A DNA stretch of 64,000 bases, from NCBI GenBank assembly GCA_028583605.1, contig CM053330.1:29152598-29216597 (forward strand), written 5' to 3'. The position numbers and the translations under genes were made by a program. Position 1 is the stretch's first letter. Each line of letters starts with the position of its first letter. The notes beneath the pieces are model-generated. The model saw only the letters and a program-made list of their open reading frames with translations, searched no databases and was not told the origin of the DNA. Of the stretch, positions 11,461 to 24,119 are shown piece by piece. The stretch is from Dastarcus helophoroides. Lineage: Eukaryota > Arthropoda > Insecta > Coleoptera > Bothrideridae.

Positions 11461-12850
11461 ACCGCACACTACTTCCCCTGGTAGCTACGCCACTGCATAA
11501 ATTATATTTTGTAATCATAAATTTTATTATAATTGTACATTTTTTATTAACGAAAATTCTATTTACTCACTGCAATTTCATTTTCTTGGTCTTTTTAATC
11601 AAAAATTCTGTCATCCAACCGAAAATTATATTTTTTAACTGAAAAACTTTGAAGGGGAAAGTTCATTTTAATTTGAAATCAATTTTCTGATTGCACTCTT
11701 TTTTGATAAGAAATTGACATTTTCAACCCTTACTTCGTGGAATTCCTTAATATTCGTGACTATTAAACTTTATTAACTATTAAAAAGCAACAGATAATGC
11801 GAAACCTGGTCGGGTGTTAGCAAATATTTATCGAAACATTGTGGATTTTTTTAATATCTGTTGCTTTTTAATCGTTAATAAAGTTTAATAGTTATGAATT
11901 GATAAGAAATGCTATCATCTTATTGCAAATTCTACCTTCTAGTTCGTAAATCTCTTTTAAATCATAAGTTTTATTTTCTGATTGTAAAATTTCTTTTTTA
12001 TATAAAATTTGCTTCTATTTTTATAGTAAACACAACGCAATCTTTTGTCATAAATTCCATTTTGTAATCGTAAATTTTATGTTACAATTGTAAACTATTT
12101 TTAATCATAGACTCTATTGTCCAATCGTAAATTCTACTTTTTAACTGAATAAATTTGAAGTGGAAATTGCACTCATTCTCGATTGAAAATTTTCTATTTG
12201 TTAATCGAAAATTCTATTCTTTCTGCGCGTAAACCCCTTTTTAATAATAAAGTCCATTTTTTGTTGTGGAATTTTTTTTTAAAAATTTGTTGTGTTAATT
12301 AAACCTTCTATTGCAAATTTTATTTATTTTATCATACATTCTACTTTCAGACTGTAAATTCTTTTTTAATCAAAATTACAATCCGTCAACTGAAAATACG
12401 ATTTTCTGTTTTCTGGATCTTTCTTAATCAACAATTCCATCGAAAATTGTATTATTGCCTCGTCTTTGATTGTCAACAGTTTTCCAGCGGAAAATTCGAA
12501 TTATTAGCAGTAAATTATCTTCTGATTGCACCATTTTTTTATTAAAAAAATCTATTTTTTGGATCTTTTTTAACCATAAATTCTACGGTAGAATCATCAA
12601 CTTTGTTGACTGAAATCAGTTTGTTTTCTAATTGGAAAGTCGATTTAATGACTGTAAGTTTTATTTTCTGCTTAAACTCTTTTTAATTAAAAAAGATCTT
12701 TCTTTTTAATCGAAAACTTCATTTTTTCATTTCAAATATTTAAAATTCTATTTTCTGTTATGTTTAGTCGTATTTTTTCCTGTAAAGTCTTTTTTAATTG
12801 AAAATGTTGTTTTCGAATCGTAAATTTAATTTGCGATTCCCTTATTCCTT
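11461..12850 (+). repeat. Family B minisatellite block
   Basis: Many units of the form AATCGTAAATTCTATTTTCTG and ACTGAAAATTCTA follow each other with a loose period of about 20-25 bp. The block is interrupted at about 11715-11898 by a fold-back element. It ends at a sharp composition change near 12850-12900. Confidence 0.65.
11715..11898. mobile_element. Fold-back element flanked by a 12-bp direct repeat
   Basis: The arms ACTATTAAACTTTATTAACT... (11759-11796) and their reverse complement (11854-11892) are nearly perfect inverted repeats of about 38 bp around a 57-bp loop. The insert is bracketed by TTGATAAGAAAT at 11703-11714 and 11899-11910, which may be a target duplication. Parts of the same element, rearranged, recur at 52520-52665. 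These include the CAACCCTTACTTCGTGGAATT segment and the TTAAAAAGCAACAGATA arm. I could not assign it to a known family. Confidence 0.55.
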
Positions 12851-13690
12851 AAAACAAAATTTTATTTATTTTCGAATCGAGATCCTAATTCCGTATTTCC
12901 ATAATTTGGCTTGGAAAAAACTTTGCTACTCGATGACTCACCTCCGGCAACATCTGATTCTCAACTCAGAATCCCACCTCATAAACACAAAATCGCGTAC
13001 GCGTATTTCGTAAGGCGTCGCGACGGACGGGTGACAAGCGTGTATGCACGTGCTACTCAGACCCGCTGAACTGTAGCAATGAACTTGAAAGTGGAGCAAG
13101 AGAACCAAACGTGTATAATCGATTATAACCCTAATGATGTCACTATCGATTTCGTACGAAATGTGGCATCGCTTTCTGAGAAAAACTGATGGTTCAGGGA
13201 ACCGCTGAAATTACATTACGAAACATTAATAAAACATCGATTTGGGGCGTTTCAGGGCTCGCTAACCGGAATGCATTCGTTCAGGGGAAGTTGGAATTAT
13301 GCGGCACAAAGTTTCATCCCGTGTACATTTTAGAAAAGTAATTTGCGGCGCGGAAAAAGGAGAGTTTATGGCGCGGAAAACCATAAAAATTTTCACGGAA
13401 CTTTTCCCAATCCGTTATATTGGCAGCATGTCAATAACAAATAAATTTTACGTCAGAGATTTTTAATGTTTTAGCAGGCAATTGTAAATTACAGGCTAAT
13501 AACACGACAGATTGCATTGCGAAGCTTCCAAAACGTTACAAATTAGAAAATTAAAATTCCTTCGGGTCCAAAGTTGGACACACAGCATTTTCTAAAGTGC
13601 AGTAATTTAAATATTATAAATTCAAATAACCTCAAAACTCAAAAAATAATATTAAATGTGTATAAAATTCTTTGTAAACTTTGATGATTA
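12850..13690. other. Non-repetitive, GC-richer island without recognisable gene
   Basis: The sequence switches to ordinary complexity with CG-containing stretches such as GGCGTCGCGACGGACGGG and ATGCACGTGC. The only ATG frame of note (12798-13013) begins in family B and ends in the island, and I do not recognise it. The island lies between a B+ block on the left and an A- block on the right. A regulatory or unannotated exon role is possible but not shown. Confidence 0.45.
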
Positions 13691-13694
13691 TTGA

Positions 13695-14490
13695 TTAGTT
13701 TATCTGAATACCAATATTATACAGAGAGAACTGAGTGAAGAAAGTTACCCTTTTGAAAAAAGGTCGACATTTTGAAAAATAAATAAAAAAACTTAGATTT
13801 CTAGGAAAAAACAAAATTCTGAAAAAAAGCCATTTTTTTAAAGTCAGTAAAACTGATAAAAGTAAAAAAAACGGAGTCAAAATTTTTTAAAAAGTTGAAA
13901 TTTCCAAAAAGATTGATATTTTCAAAATACTTGTATCCCAAAAATGAAAACTGACAAAAAACTTAAAATTTTGACAAAAAATAAAATTTTTGAAAAAAAA
14001 AAGACAGATTTAAAAGAAAGAGAAATTCTGAAAGGTCAACATTTCTAAAATGAGTTAAAATTTTGAGAAAAAGCTACAATTTAAAAAAATGAAAATTTTT
14101 AGGGCTGGTAAGTTTTAAAAAGAAGACAAAATTTGTAGTAACTTTGTAGTCGCAATTAAAAAAAAATGAAATTTTCGAAAAATGTTTAATTCAAAACAAA
14201 GTCCAGATTTTGAAAGGTCAAAATTTCAAGTAAAATCTGATGTTTAAAAAAAATCGAAAACCTCAAATAATAAATTTTCAGGAGGTGAAAACTTTCGAAC
14301 AAATTAAGAGATTTAAAAAAAAACGCATTTTTCATAGTCAAAACTTTGAAAAAATCAATATTTTTTAAAAAATTGACATTTTCAAAGGATTAAATTTCCA
14401 AAAAAAATTGGAATTTAAAAACAAAATTCAAAGCTTTCAAAGAGGATAGAAATAAAAAAGGTAAAAAGGTCAGTTTTTTTCAAAAGTGAA
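13695..14490 (-). repeat. Family A minisatellite, reverse orientation
   Basis: A-runs alternate with GTCGAAATTTTC and AAATTTTGAAAAA, the reverse complement of the pattern seen at 7.4-10.5 kb. The orientation has therefore flipped across the 12.85-13.69 kb island. Confidence 0.7.
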
Positions 14491-17400
14491 AATTTAGAAA
14501 AATATCAGTTTTGAAAAAGGCAAAATTTCGAAAAAGGTTGAAATTTTAAAAATGTGAAAGTTTTTAAAAAACGTAGAATTTTTCAAAAAACGTAGAATTT
14601 TTCAAAAAACGTAATAGTTTTCAAAAAAAATTCAAAGATTTCAACCAATTTTTTTCGATTTTTTCAAAAATGAAAATTTCTATACTGCTATTTTGAAAAT
14701 AATTTCGAAAAAATTGAAATTTTAAAAAATTAGAAATTTGGAAAAAAATTTAGAAATTTTCAAAAAAAAGTCAAAAGGTCAAAAATTGGGAAGAGTAGTG
14801 AAATTTTCAAAAGAGTAATGAAATTTGCCAAGTTTACATTTTAAAAAAGTCGAAATCTTCAAGGAAAGCAGAATTTTTCAAAGCAAGGTGAAAGTTACAA
14901 CGAAGTAAAAATTTCGAGAAAAAGTCTATATTTTCAAAAAACTTCGAAGTTCCAAAAATAGGAGAATTTGAAAAAAATTGAAATTTTGAAATAGTCAACT
15001 GTTTCAAATTAGGTAAGTCAAAATTTCGAAAAAGTCAAAATTTTGAAAATATTTTAGTTTCAAAGTTTTCGAAATAGGCCGAAATCAAAAGCGAGTAGAA
15101 ATTAAAAATATTGACATTTTCCAAAGAAAAATTCATTTAAAAAAATGATCGAAATTTTCAAGAAAATTTGAGATATTTAGTAAGTAGTCCAAATTTTCAA
15201 AAATAAATTTACACTTTGAAAAAAAAATTAAGTCAAAATTATCAGGATATCTGTTTTTTTAGTTCAAAATTTTCAAAAAACGCATTCTTAAAAAAGTATA
15301 ATTTTCAAAAATAAAGTTTCGAGAAAGTGTAGAAATTCTGAAAAAGTTAAGATTTTCAAAAAATGTTTCAAATTTGAAAGAGTCAAAATTATCGATAAAA
15401 GTGGATACTATCAAAAACAGTCGAAATTTTCGTTCCCACACGCCTTCACTTCACCTTTAAAAAAAATCGATATTTAAAAAAAATTGAAATTTTTCAAAAA
15501 ACTATATTTTTAGAAAGTTTGATTTTCTAAATAAAGCAGAATTTTTCCAAAAAAAATCAAAGCTTTCAATCAGCATAGAAATAAAAAAGGTCGATTATTC
15601 AAACGTGAAAATTTGGAAAAAATGCAATTTTGAAAAAAGCCAAAATTTCGAAAAAGGTTGAAATTTCAAAAAAAGTAGAATTTTCATAAACAGAATTTTT
15701 CAAAGAAAAATTTAAAGATTTCAAAAAACAGATAAAAATAAAAAAAGGGCGATTTTTTTCCAAAAAATTGAAAATTTCGAAAACTTCAATCTAGAAAAGA
15801 CAAATTTTCGAAAAAATTTAAATTTGAAATAGTGGAAATTTTGAAAAAAATGTGGAATTTTTATTAAAAAATTTAGAAAAATATCAGTTTTGAAAAGGCA
15901 AAATTTCGAAAAAGGTTGAAATTTTAAAAATGTGAAAGTTTTTAAAAAACGTAGAATTTTTCAAAAAACGTAGAATTTTTTCAAAAAACGTAATAGTTTT
16001 TCAAAAAAAATTCAAAGATTTCAACCTAATTTTTTCGATTTTTTTCAAAAATGAAAATTTCTATACTGCTATTTTGCGAATTAGTTCGAAAAAATTGAAA
16101 TTTTAAAAAATTAGAAATTTCGGAAAAAATTTAGAAATTTTCAAGAAAAACGTCAAAAGGTCAAAAATTGGGAAGAGTAGTGAAATTTTCAAGAAAAAAA
16201 AAGAGTAATGAAATTTGCCAAGTTTACATTTTAAAAAAGTCGAAATTTTTAAGGAAAGCCAATATTTTTCAAAGCAAGGTGAAGAACAAAGTAAAAATTT
16301 CGAGAAAAAGTCTATATTTTCAAAAAACTCCGAAGTTCCAAAAATAGAAGAATTTGAAAAAAATTGAAATTTTGAAATAGTAAACTGTTTCAAATTAGGT
16401 CAAAATTTTTAAAATATTTTAAAGTTTCAAATGTCAAAGTTTTCGAAATAGGCCGAAATCAAAAGAGAGTAGAAATTAAAAATTTTGACATTTTCCAAAG
16501 AAAAGTTCATTAAAAAAAATCAAAAATGATCGAAATTTTCGAGAAAATTTGAGATATTTAGTAAGTAGTCCAAATTTTCAAAAATAAATTAACACTTTGA
16601 ACTTTGAAAAAAAAATTAGGTCGAAATTATCAAGATGTCTGTTTTTTTAGTTCAAAATTTTCAAAAAGTCGCATTCTTAAAATAATATAATTTTCAAAAA
16701 CAAAGTTTCGAGAAAATGTAGAAATTTTGAAAAAATTAAGATTTTCAAAAAATGTCTCAAATTTGAAAGAGTCAAAATTATCGATAAAAGTGGATACTAT
16801 CAAAAACAGTCGAAATTTTCGTACCCACACGCCTTCACTTCACCTTTAAAAAAAATCGATATTTAAAAAAATTGAAATTTTTCAAAAAACTATATTTTTA
16901 GAAAGTTTGATTTTCTAAATAAAGCAGAATTTTTCCAAAAAAAATCAAAGCTTTCAATCAGGATAGAAATAAAAAAGGTCGATTTTTCAAACGTGAAAAT
17001 TTGGAAAAAATGCAATTTTGAAAAAAGCCAAAATTTCGAAAAAGGTTGAAATTTCAAAAAAGTAGAAATTTTCATAAACAGAATTTTTCAAAAGAAAATT
17101 TAAAGATTTCAAACAAGATAAAAATAAAAAAGGGCGATTTTTTTCCAAAAATGAAAATTTCGAAACACTTCAATCTAGAAAGACAAATTTCGAAAAAATT
17201 TAAATTTGAAATAAGTGGAAACTTTGAAAAAAATGTGGATTTTTATAAAAAAGTTACAAGGTAAACAATTTCAAAGAGTAATGACATTTTCAAATAAGTC
17301 GAAATTTCCCAAGTTTACATTTTAAAAAAGTCGACATTTTCAAAAAAGCAGAATTTTTCCAAAAAATCAAAGCTTTCAATCAAGATTGCAATTTTGAAAA

Positions 17401-20400
17401 AAGGCAAAATTTCGAAAAAGGTGAAAATTTCAAAAAAGTAGAAATTTTCAAGAAAAACAGAATTTTTCAAAATAAATTCAAAGATTTCAAACAAGATAGA
17501 AATAAAAAAGCGCGATTTTTTCCAAAAATGTAAATTTCAATCTAGAAGAACAAATTTCGAAAAAATTTAAATTTGAAATAAGTAGAAATTTTGAAAAAAT
17601 GTGGATTTTTCTAAAAAAGTTACAAGGTAAACAAATTCAAAAAGTAATGAAATTTTCAAAAAAGTTAAAATTTCCCAAGTTTACATCTTAAAAAAGTCGT
17701 AATTTTCTAAAAAGCTGAATTTTTCAAAGAAAATCAAAATTTACAACAAAGTAAAATTTTCGATAAAAAGTCTAAATTTTCAAAAAACTCGGAAGTTCCA
17801 AAAATAGGAAAATTTAAAAAAGTTGGAATTTTGAAACAGTTAAAAGTTTTAGAATAAGTCAAAATTTCCAAAAGAGGAAATTTTAGAGGTTGAAATAAGT
17901 AGAAATTTTAAAATGTCAAAATTTTCAAAATAAATAGAAATAAAAGAGATGGAAATTAAAAATATTGAAATTTTCAAAGAAATCTTCTTCAAAAAAAAAA
18001 TAAGAAATTATGAGTCGCAATTTTCAAGAAAATTCGAAATATTTAGTTACGTGGTCCAAATTCTCAAAAATAAATTAACAATTTGAAAGAAAATTTTAAA
18101 AAATGTCGAAATTATCAAAATAGCTGCTTTCTTTAAATTGAATTGAAAAGGGTCGCATTTCTTTAAAAAAAATATTATTTTCGAAAACAGAGTTTCAAGA
18201 AAATGTCGAAATTTTGAAAAAAAAATTGAGTTTTTCAAAAAAGTCGCAATTTTGAAAAAAGTCAATCGATAAAAGTCGATATTTTCAAAATCAGTCGAAA
18301 TTTTGGTACCCCCACGCCTTCATCTTACATCATTGGTGAGAATTAAGAAGCGTATTTTTCAAAAGTCAAATTTTGAAAAAATCAATCTTTTAAACAAAAA
18401 CTGAAATTTTTAAAAAAAAGTTTACATTTTCAAACAGAATTAGAACTTTTCAAACAAATTTAAAGCTTTCAAACAAGGTAGAAATAAAAAAGGTCGATTT
18501 TTTTAAAGGTTAAAATTTCGAAAAATTGCAATTTTGTAAAAGTGGTAAAATTTCGAAAAAGTTTGAAATTTTAACAAATTTTAGAAATAGAAATATTCAA
18601 AAAACGTGTTTTTTTCAAATAAAAAATTCAAAGTTTTCAAATAAGATAAGAAATAAAAAAAGAACGATTTTTTCAAAAATGAAAATTTCGAAAAACTGCA
18701 ATTTTGAAAGACAAAATTTTAAAAAATTGAAATTTTAGAAAAAGTAAAAATGTTCAATTATGTAGATTTTTCAAAAGAAGTCAAAAGGTATAAGATTTGA
18801 AAAAGTAACGAAATTTTTAAAAAAGTGGATGTTCCAAGTCTACCTTTCCAAAAAAGTCGAAATTTTAAAAAAAGCAGAAGAAAGTAGAAATTTACAATAA
18901 AGCAAAAATTTCAAGAAAAAATCTGAAATTTCAACAAACTCCGAAGTTTCAAAAACGTTACAAAATTTGAAAAAAGAATAGAATAAGACAAAATTTCGAA
19001 AAGTAGTCGAAATTTTGAAAAAAATAGAGTTTAAAATTACTGGAAAATTTAAAATTTCAAAATAATCGAAGTCAAAAAAGTAGAAATTGAAATTTTCAAA
19101 AGTCGAATTCTTCAAAAAAAAATTAAGAAAATTTGAAAGAGTTGAAATGTTTAAGAAAACTCGAAATGTTTAGTAAGTGGTCCAAATTTTCAAAAATAAG
19201 AATTTGAAAAAAAAAAATTTTTTAAATCGAAATCATCAGCATTTCTGTTTTTTCTTAAGTTGACATTTTCAGAAAAGTCGCATTTCTTAAAAAAATATAA
19301 TTTTCAAAAAGAAAGTTTCGAGAAAATGTAGAAATTTCGAAAACAAATTGAGATTTCAAAAAAAAATTCGCAATTTTGAAAAAAGTCAAAATTATCGATA
19401 AAAGTCGATATTTTCAAAAAAGTCGAAATTTTCGTACTCCCACACCTTTGCCGCATCGTCAAGGTGAGAATTAAGAATTCAAACTTGCATAAGATAAATA
19501 AAAAATCAATTTTTTTCAAAAGGGAAAATTTCGAAAAAATGCAACTCTGGAAAGAGGTAAAATTTCTACAAAGGTTACAATTTTAAAAAAGTAGAAAAAA
19601 AATATCAAACAAGAAAGGTCGATTTTTTTACAAAAATGAAAATTACGAAAAACTAGAATTTTGAAAAAGACTACATTTTGAAAAAATTGAAATTCTAAGA
19701 AAAGTAAAAATTTTCACAAAATGTAGAATTTTTCACAAAAAAGTCAAAAGTTAAAAAATGTAAAAAGTGTAACGAAATTTTCAAAAAAGTTGTAATTTTC
19801 CAAATCTCTTTAAAAAGGTCGAAATTTTCAAGAAAACATAATTTTTCAAAGAAAGTCGAAATAACAATAAAGTGAAAATTTCGAGAAAAAGTCTGAATTA
19901 TCAAAAAAATCCGAGGTTCTAAAAATAGCAAAATGTGAAAAAAGGTTAAATTCTGAAATAGTTAAGTTTCAGATTAAGTCAAAATTTCGAAAAATTGCAA
20001 CTGAAAAAAGGTAAAATTTCGAATAGGATTACAATTTTAAAAAAGTAGAAAAAAAGTTATCAAACAAGAAAGGACGATTTTTTTTACAAAAATGAAAATT
20101 ACGAAAAACTGGAATTTTGAAAAAGACTAAATTTTAGATTGATATTCTAAAAAAAGTAAAAATTTTCACAAAATGTAGAATTATTCACAAAAAAGTCAAA
20201 AGGTAAAAATTTTGAAAGGATAATGAAATATTCAAAAAAGTTGGGATTTTCCAAATCTCTTTTAAAAAGGTCGATTTTTTGAAACTGAAGTTTCAAAAAT
20301 AGCAAAATGTGAAAAAAGTTTCAATTCTGAAATAGTTAAGTTTCAGATTAAGTCAAAACTTCAAGAAGAAGTTAAAATTTTAAAAAAATAGAGTTTGAAA

Positions 20401-21050
20401 TATAGCAAAATATGAAAAAAGTTGAAATTCTGCAATAGTTAAGTTTCAGATTAAGTCAAAATTTCGAAAATAAGTCGAAATTTTGAAAAAATAGAGTTTA
20501 AAATATAGCAAAATGTCAACAAAGTTGAAATTCTAAAATAGTTAAGTTTGAGATTAAGTGAAAATTTGGAAAACAAGTCGGAATATTGAAAAAATAGAGT
20601 TTGAAATAAGTGGAAATTTCAAAATGTCAAAATTTTCAAAATGAGTCCAAATCAAAAAAAAGTAGAAATTGAAAATATTGAAATTTTCAAAATAAAACAA
20701 AAAAATAAGAAATTTTGAAAAAGGGTCGAAGTTTTCAAGAAAATTCTAAATATTTAGTAAGTGATCCAAACTTTCGAAAATTTGAAAACAAAATTTTAAA
20801 ATTGCTGAAATGACCAAAATATCTGTCTTTGTTTAAGTTGAAATTTTCAAAAAAGTCACATCCCTTAAATAAATTATACTTTTCAAAGGAAAGTTTTGAG
20901 AAAATATAGAAATCTTAAAAAAATTGATATTTTTAAAAAAATTCCGCAATTTTGAAAAAAACCAAAATTATAGATAAAAGTTGTGATTTTCAAAACAGTC
21001 GAAATTTTCCTACGCCTTCGCCACATCGTCAAAGTCAGAATTTAGAACCT
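14491..21050 (-). repeat. Long higher-order array of family A, units of 1.1-1.6 kb
   Basis: A recognisable boundary sequence (TCGAAATTTTCGTACCCACA with a following CGCCTTC) occurs at about 15421, 16810, 18294, 19423 and 20999, giving units of about 1389, 1484, 1129 and 1576 bp. The first two full units (14491-15869 and 15870-17250) are very similar over their whole length, including shared rare words such as AACGTAATAGTTTT and CAACTGTTTCAAATTAGG-like stretches. Later units are more diverged and carry internal duplications, for example near 19.5-20.6 kb. All open frames here are low-complexity and change with every indel, so none is taken as a gene. Confidence 0.8.
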
Positions 21051-21254
21051 TTTACAAATAAATATCGATTATAATTATGTGGAAATCAATTTCGTTCTTT
21101 ACAGATGCAATCGGTCAATTTTCGACCACAAGTGATGCTAGTAAAAGATAAAATGTTTATACTTTTTTTGTGTTTAGAATCCGGTCAAAATGTTTCGAAA
21201 TTAAAGGTCGACTCGAAAACTACTCGAAATTTACTCTAGTACAAATACTGCATA

Positions 21255-21288
<34 letters not shown>

Positions 21289-22310
21289 CGATAAAATAAA
21301 ACTATGAAAATGGAATATTAGATGAGACAAATATATTTCGTTTATTTAGGGGGCTTAGGGCGAAAAAAATCCCAGAACACAGGCTCTACATAGATGATGT
21401 GATACGAAGTAACAATTCGTTGACTGAAAATGAGTGTTACTGAAAACGAAAGCGAACTCGTAAACTAGCCACGTCAGGTCAAGTAATATCGAAGTACAGC
21501 CTTAATTTTTTTTTTCACAAATCCTGCAGTTCGAAAGCCCCAAATTTGAAACTGAAATGTCGAGCGGCTGAAACCAAAGCGCTCGAAACGACCTCAATTA
21601 TCGACGCTTCGGTCGGTGAAAATTCTGGTGGATGCGCCGGACCGGCAACGGTGAACGACTGGCCCCATAACACAGACGACCTTTTTCGCGATTAAAGCGC
21701 ACCACTTGCGTCAATCGCGGCCTTGGTATTACAAACTTCGACTAATGGGGCTTATCGCGCGCGGCCTCGCTTGTATCCTTTCAGGAGCCCGACAGAGTGA
21801 ATCATCCACCGTGCCTGGCCTTTACAGATTCACGGTCGATGCTTCCGTGACTCTCGTTTGTTTTAATCGCGGCCACCTTTGTTTATCGAATCAATTCGTT
21901 TCGCACGTCATGATTTGCGTTTGTGTCGGCGTTGAAAGGAAGGTCGCACGACAACAGGGGTGCCTGGAGGATACTTTTATTGCTTGTTGGCGTGATGACG
22001 GTCATCTCTTTATGCACAGTGCTCACCCTCTAAAGATACGGCTAGGATAAAATTGTGGATTTTATGATTGCTTTAGATTATGACAAATCGTTGGGGTTTC
22101 CTGGAACTGCAATCTGGCCTTGCACGCAAATGATGCTCCAAGCTTATTAATAGTAACAGCGAAGAAATATCGAACAGATTCACAAGGACGACGTTAGCAA
22201 TATTTAATTAAACAATTTTGCTAATTATACTGTTTCATAAGGAACTATATAGTTTTTGTCTAAAATAGAATATTCAATTTGACTCCCACCTGACAATTTC
22301 CTTAAAATTT
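21051..22310. other. Non-repetitive island with GC-rich core, no gene recognised
   Basis: This is one of the least AT-biased stretches of the window, especially 21530-22050, with many CpG-containing words (GCGCGCGGCCTCGC, GATGCGCCGGACCGGC). The 114-codon frame at 21706-22050 opens with TTG rather than ATG and matches nothing I recognise. The island separates an A- block on its left from an A+ block on its right. It may hold conserved non-coding DNA or an unrecognised exon. Confidence 0.45.
21258..21287 (+). repeat. (TAA)10 microsatellite
   Basis: Thirty bases are perfect TAA repeats at the left edge of the non-repetitive island. Confidence 0.95.
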
Positions 22311-24119
22311 ACCCTTCTCAAAATTTTAACTTATCAATATTTGCCTTTTATTTTTTTGATATTTGAACGGTTTTCTAAAGATTTCAACCTTTTCTTCTTT
22401 TAAATTCATAGAGATTAAGACTTATTTCTCAAAGTCTCATTTTTCGTGGATCTTTTAATTAAAGTTAAAATATAGAGGGAAATATTTATTTAAACATTTT
22501 GCCACCATATTTATTTCTTAAAATTTATGGATTATGTAAAAATGTTAGTAAAAAAGCCGAAAACTGCGCAAAACTGTTTTCCTTGGAAATTTCGACTTTT
22601 CAAAATTCGACATTTTAATTTTCTAAAAAGTTCGCGCTGTCTTCGAAAAATTCGACATCTTAAAAATTTCGATCTCTTTCTCAAAATTTAAATTTTTCCG
22701 GAAATTTCGACTTTTGTGTCACAATTCGAAGTATTATTTATATGCTGGGATGGACATGGTGGGACAGAGTGGGGAAAACTTATCCCTCTAGCTCTAGATT
22801 ATGCAGTCAAGCGAAAGTATGGCATCCAACCGAGAGGAATTTATTTCATCTGATTTGGAGTTTTAGTTCACACTTTTTCTCCCTAATTTTTCTCAAAATT
22901 CGACTTTTTTCCTCAAAATTTGACGTTCTATAGGAAATGTAGGTAAACATTTTATTCAAAATTATTCTTTTTATTCCGTCATTTACCCCAAAATTCGACA
23001 TTTTCTGAACATTTCTACTTTTAGGTCTTAATATTTCGATCTTTTGAAGTTCAAAAGATGTTTTTTTTTAATTTTACTTTCATAAAAATTCGACTTCTGT
23101 TATAATTTCAAATTTTGTTTCCATAATTTCGTCTGCAAACTTGAAATTTTGGGAAAATTAAATTTAATATGAATTATTTTTTTTCGAAATTTCACCACAT
23201 TTTACACAATTTTTCGATTATTTTGGATTTATAAAATTACAACTTTAAAAATTGTCACCACATTTTTCGAAATTTTGGCTTGTTCTCAATATTCTAACAT
23301 ATTTATAATCTTGCCCCATTCCTAATATACCTACTTTAAAAATTTTCCGTTCCTGAAAATTTCGGAATTGTTGAATGTGCCCCCTTTCTTAAAAATCGAA
23401 TTCTTTAAAAAATTTCGCCTTTCTGTGAAAATTTTGATTTTATTTGCAAACGAGGTTTTTTGAAAAACTCGACTTTTCTTGAAAATTTAGACTTCGAATC
23501 GTTGGCTTTTTCAAAAAATTTGATTTTCATCGAAAATATTTCCAAAATATAGAATATTTTCAAAAATCAGACTTGTTCACTTTTCTACAAAATTTAAAGT
23601 TTTCAAAATTCTAACCTTTTTCAAATATTTCGATCTTTTAAAAAGATTCAATGTTTCTTTTCAAAATTTTGAAAACCTGACTAATTTATGCCAATTTAGA
23701 CATTTTTTAAAAAAGTCGACATTTTTCCACATTTCTATTTTTTGAAAATTTCGACCGTTTAAAAAATCTTCATTCTTTACTCAAATTCTGATTCTGAAAA
23801 AATGTTGAAATTTATTAAATTTCGACTTTTTTGAAAGCTTAGATTTTTTGGAAATTTCGATTTTTTTATTACAATTCTCTTGAAAAATTTGGTTGGAACT
23901 TTTTTAAAATTTTCGACTTTGTAAGATCGACTAAAATTTCGGCCTTTTTTTGCCAAAACTTCGACGTCTAGTTCTATTCGGCTTTTTCTCGAAATTTTGA
24001 TTTTTCTTTTTTAAAAATCTTGACACTTTCCAAAGTTTTGGGCTCTTTTTTAAAATTTTTGATCGTTGTTGAATGTTGCTTTTTTAAACATCGACTTATT
24101 TTGAAAATTTCGACTTTAT

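Noticed and set aside
14491..21050. CRISPR array
   Set aside because: The repeats are degenerate and contiguous without unique spacers, and the context is eukaryotic.
21706..22050. 114-codon frame in the GC-rich island
   Set aside because: It starts with TTG, not ATG, has no recognisable similarity, and long frames are expected by chance in GC-richer DNA.
22742..22933. 63-codon frame in a small non-repeat insert
   Set aside because: There is no recognisable similarity in any frame, and the frame runs into family A repeat at its end.
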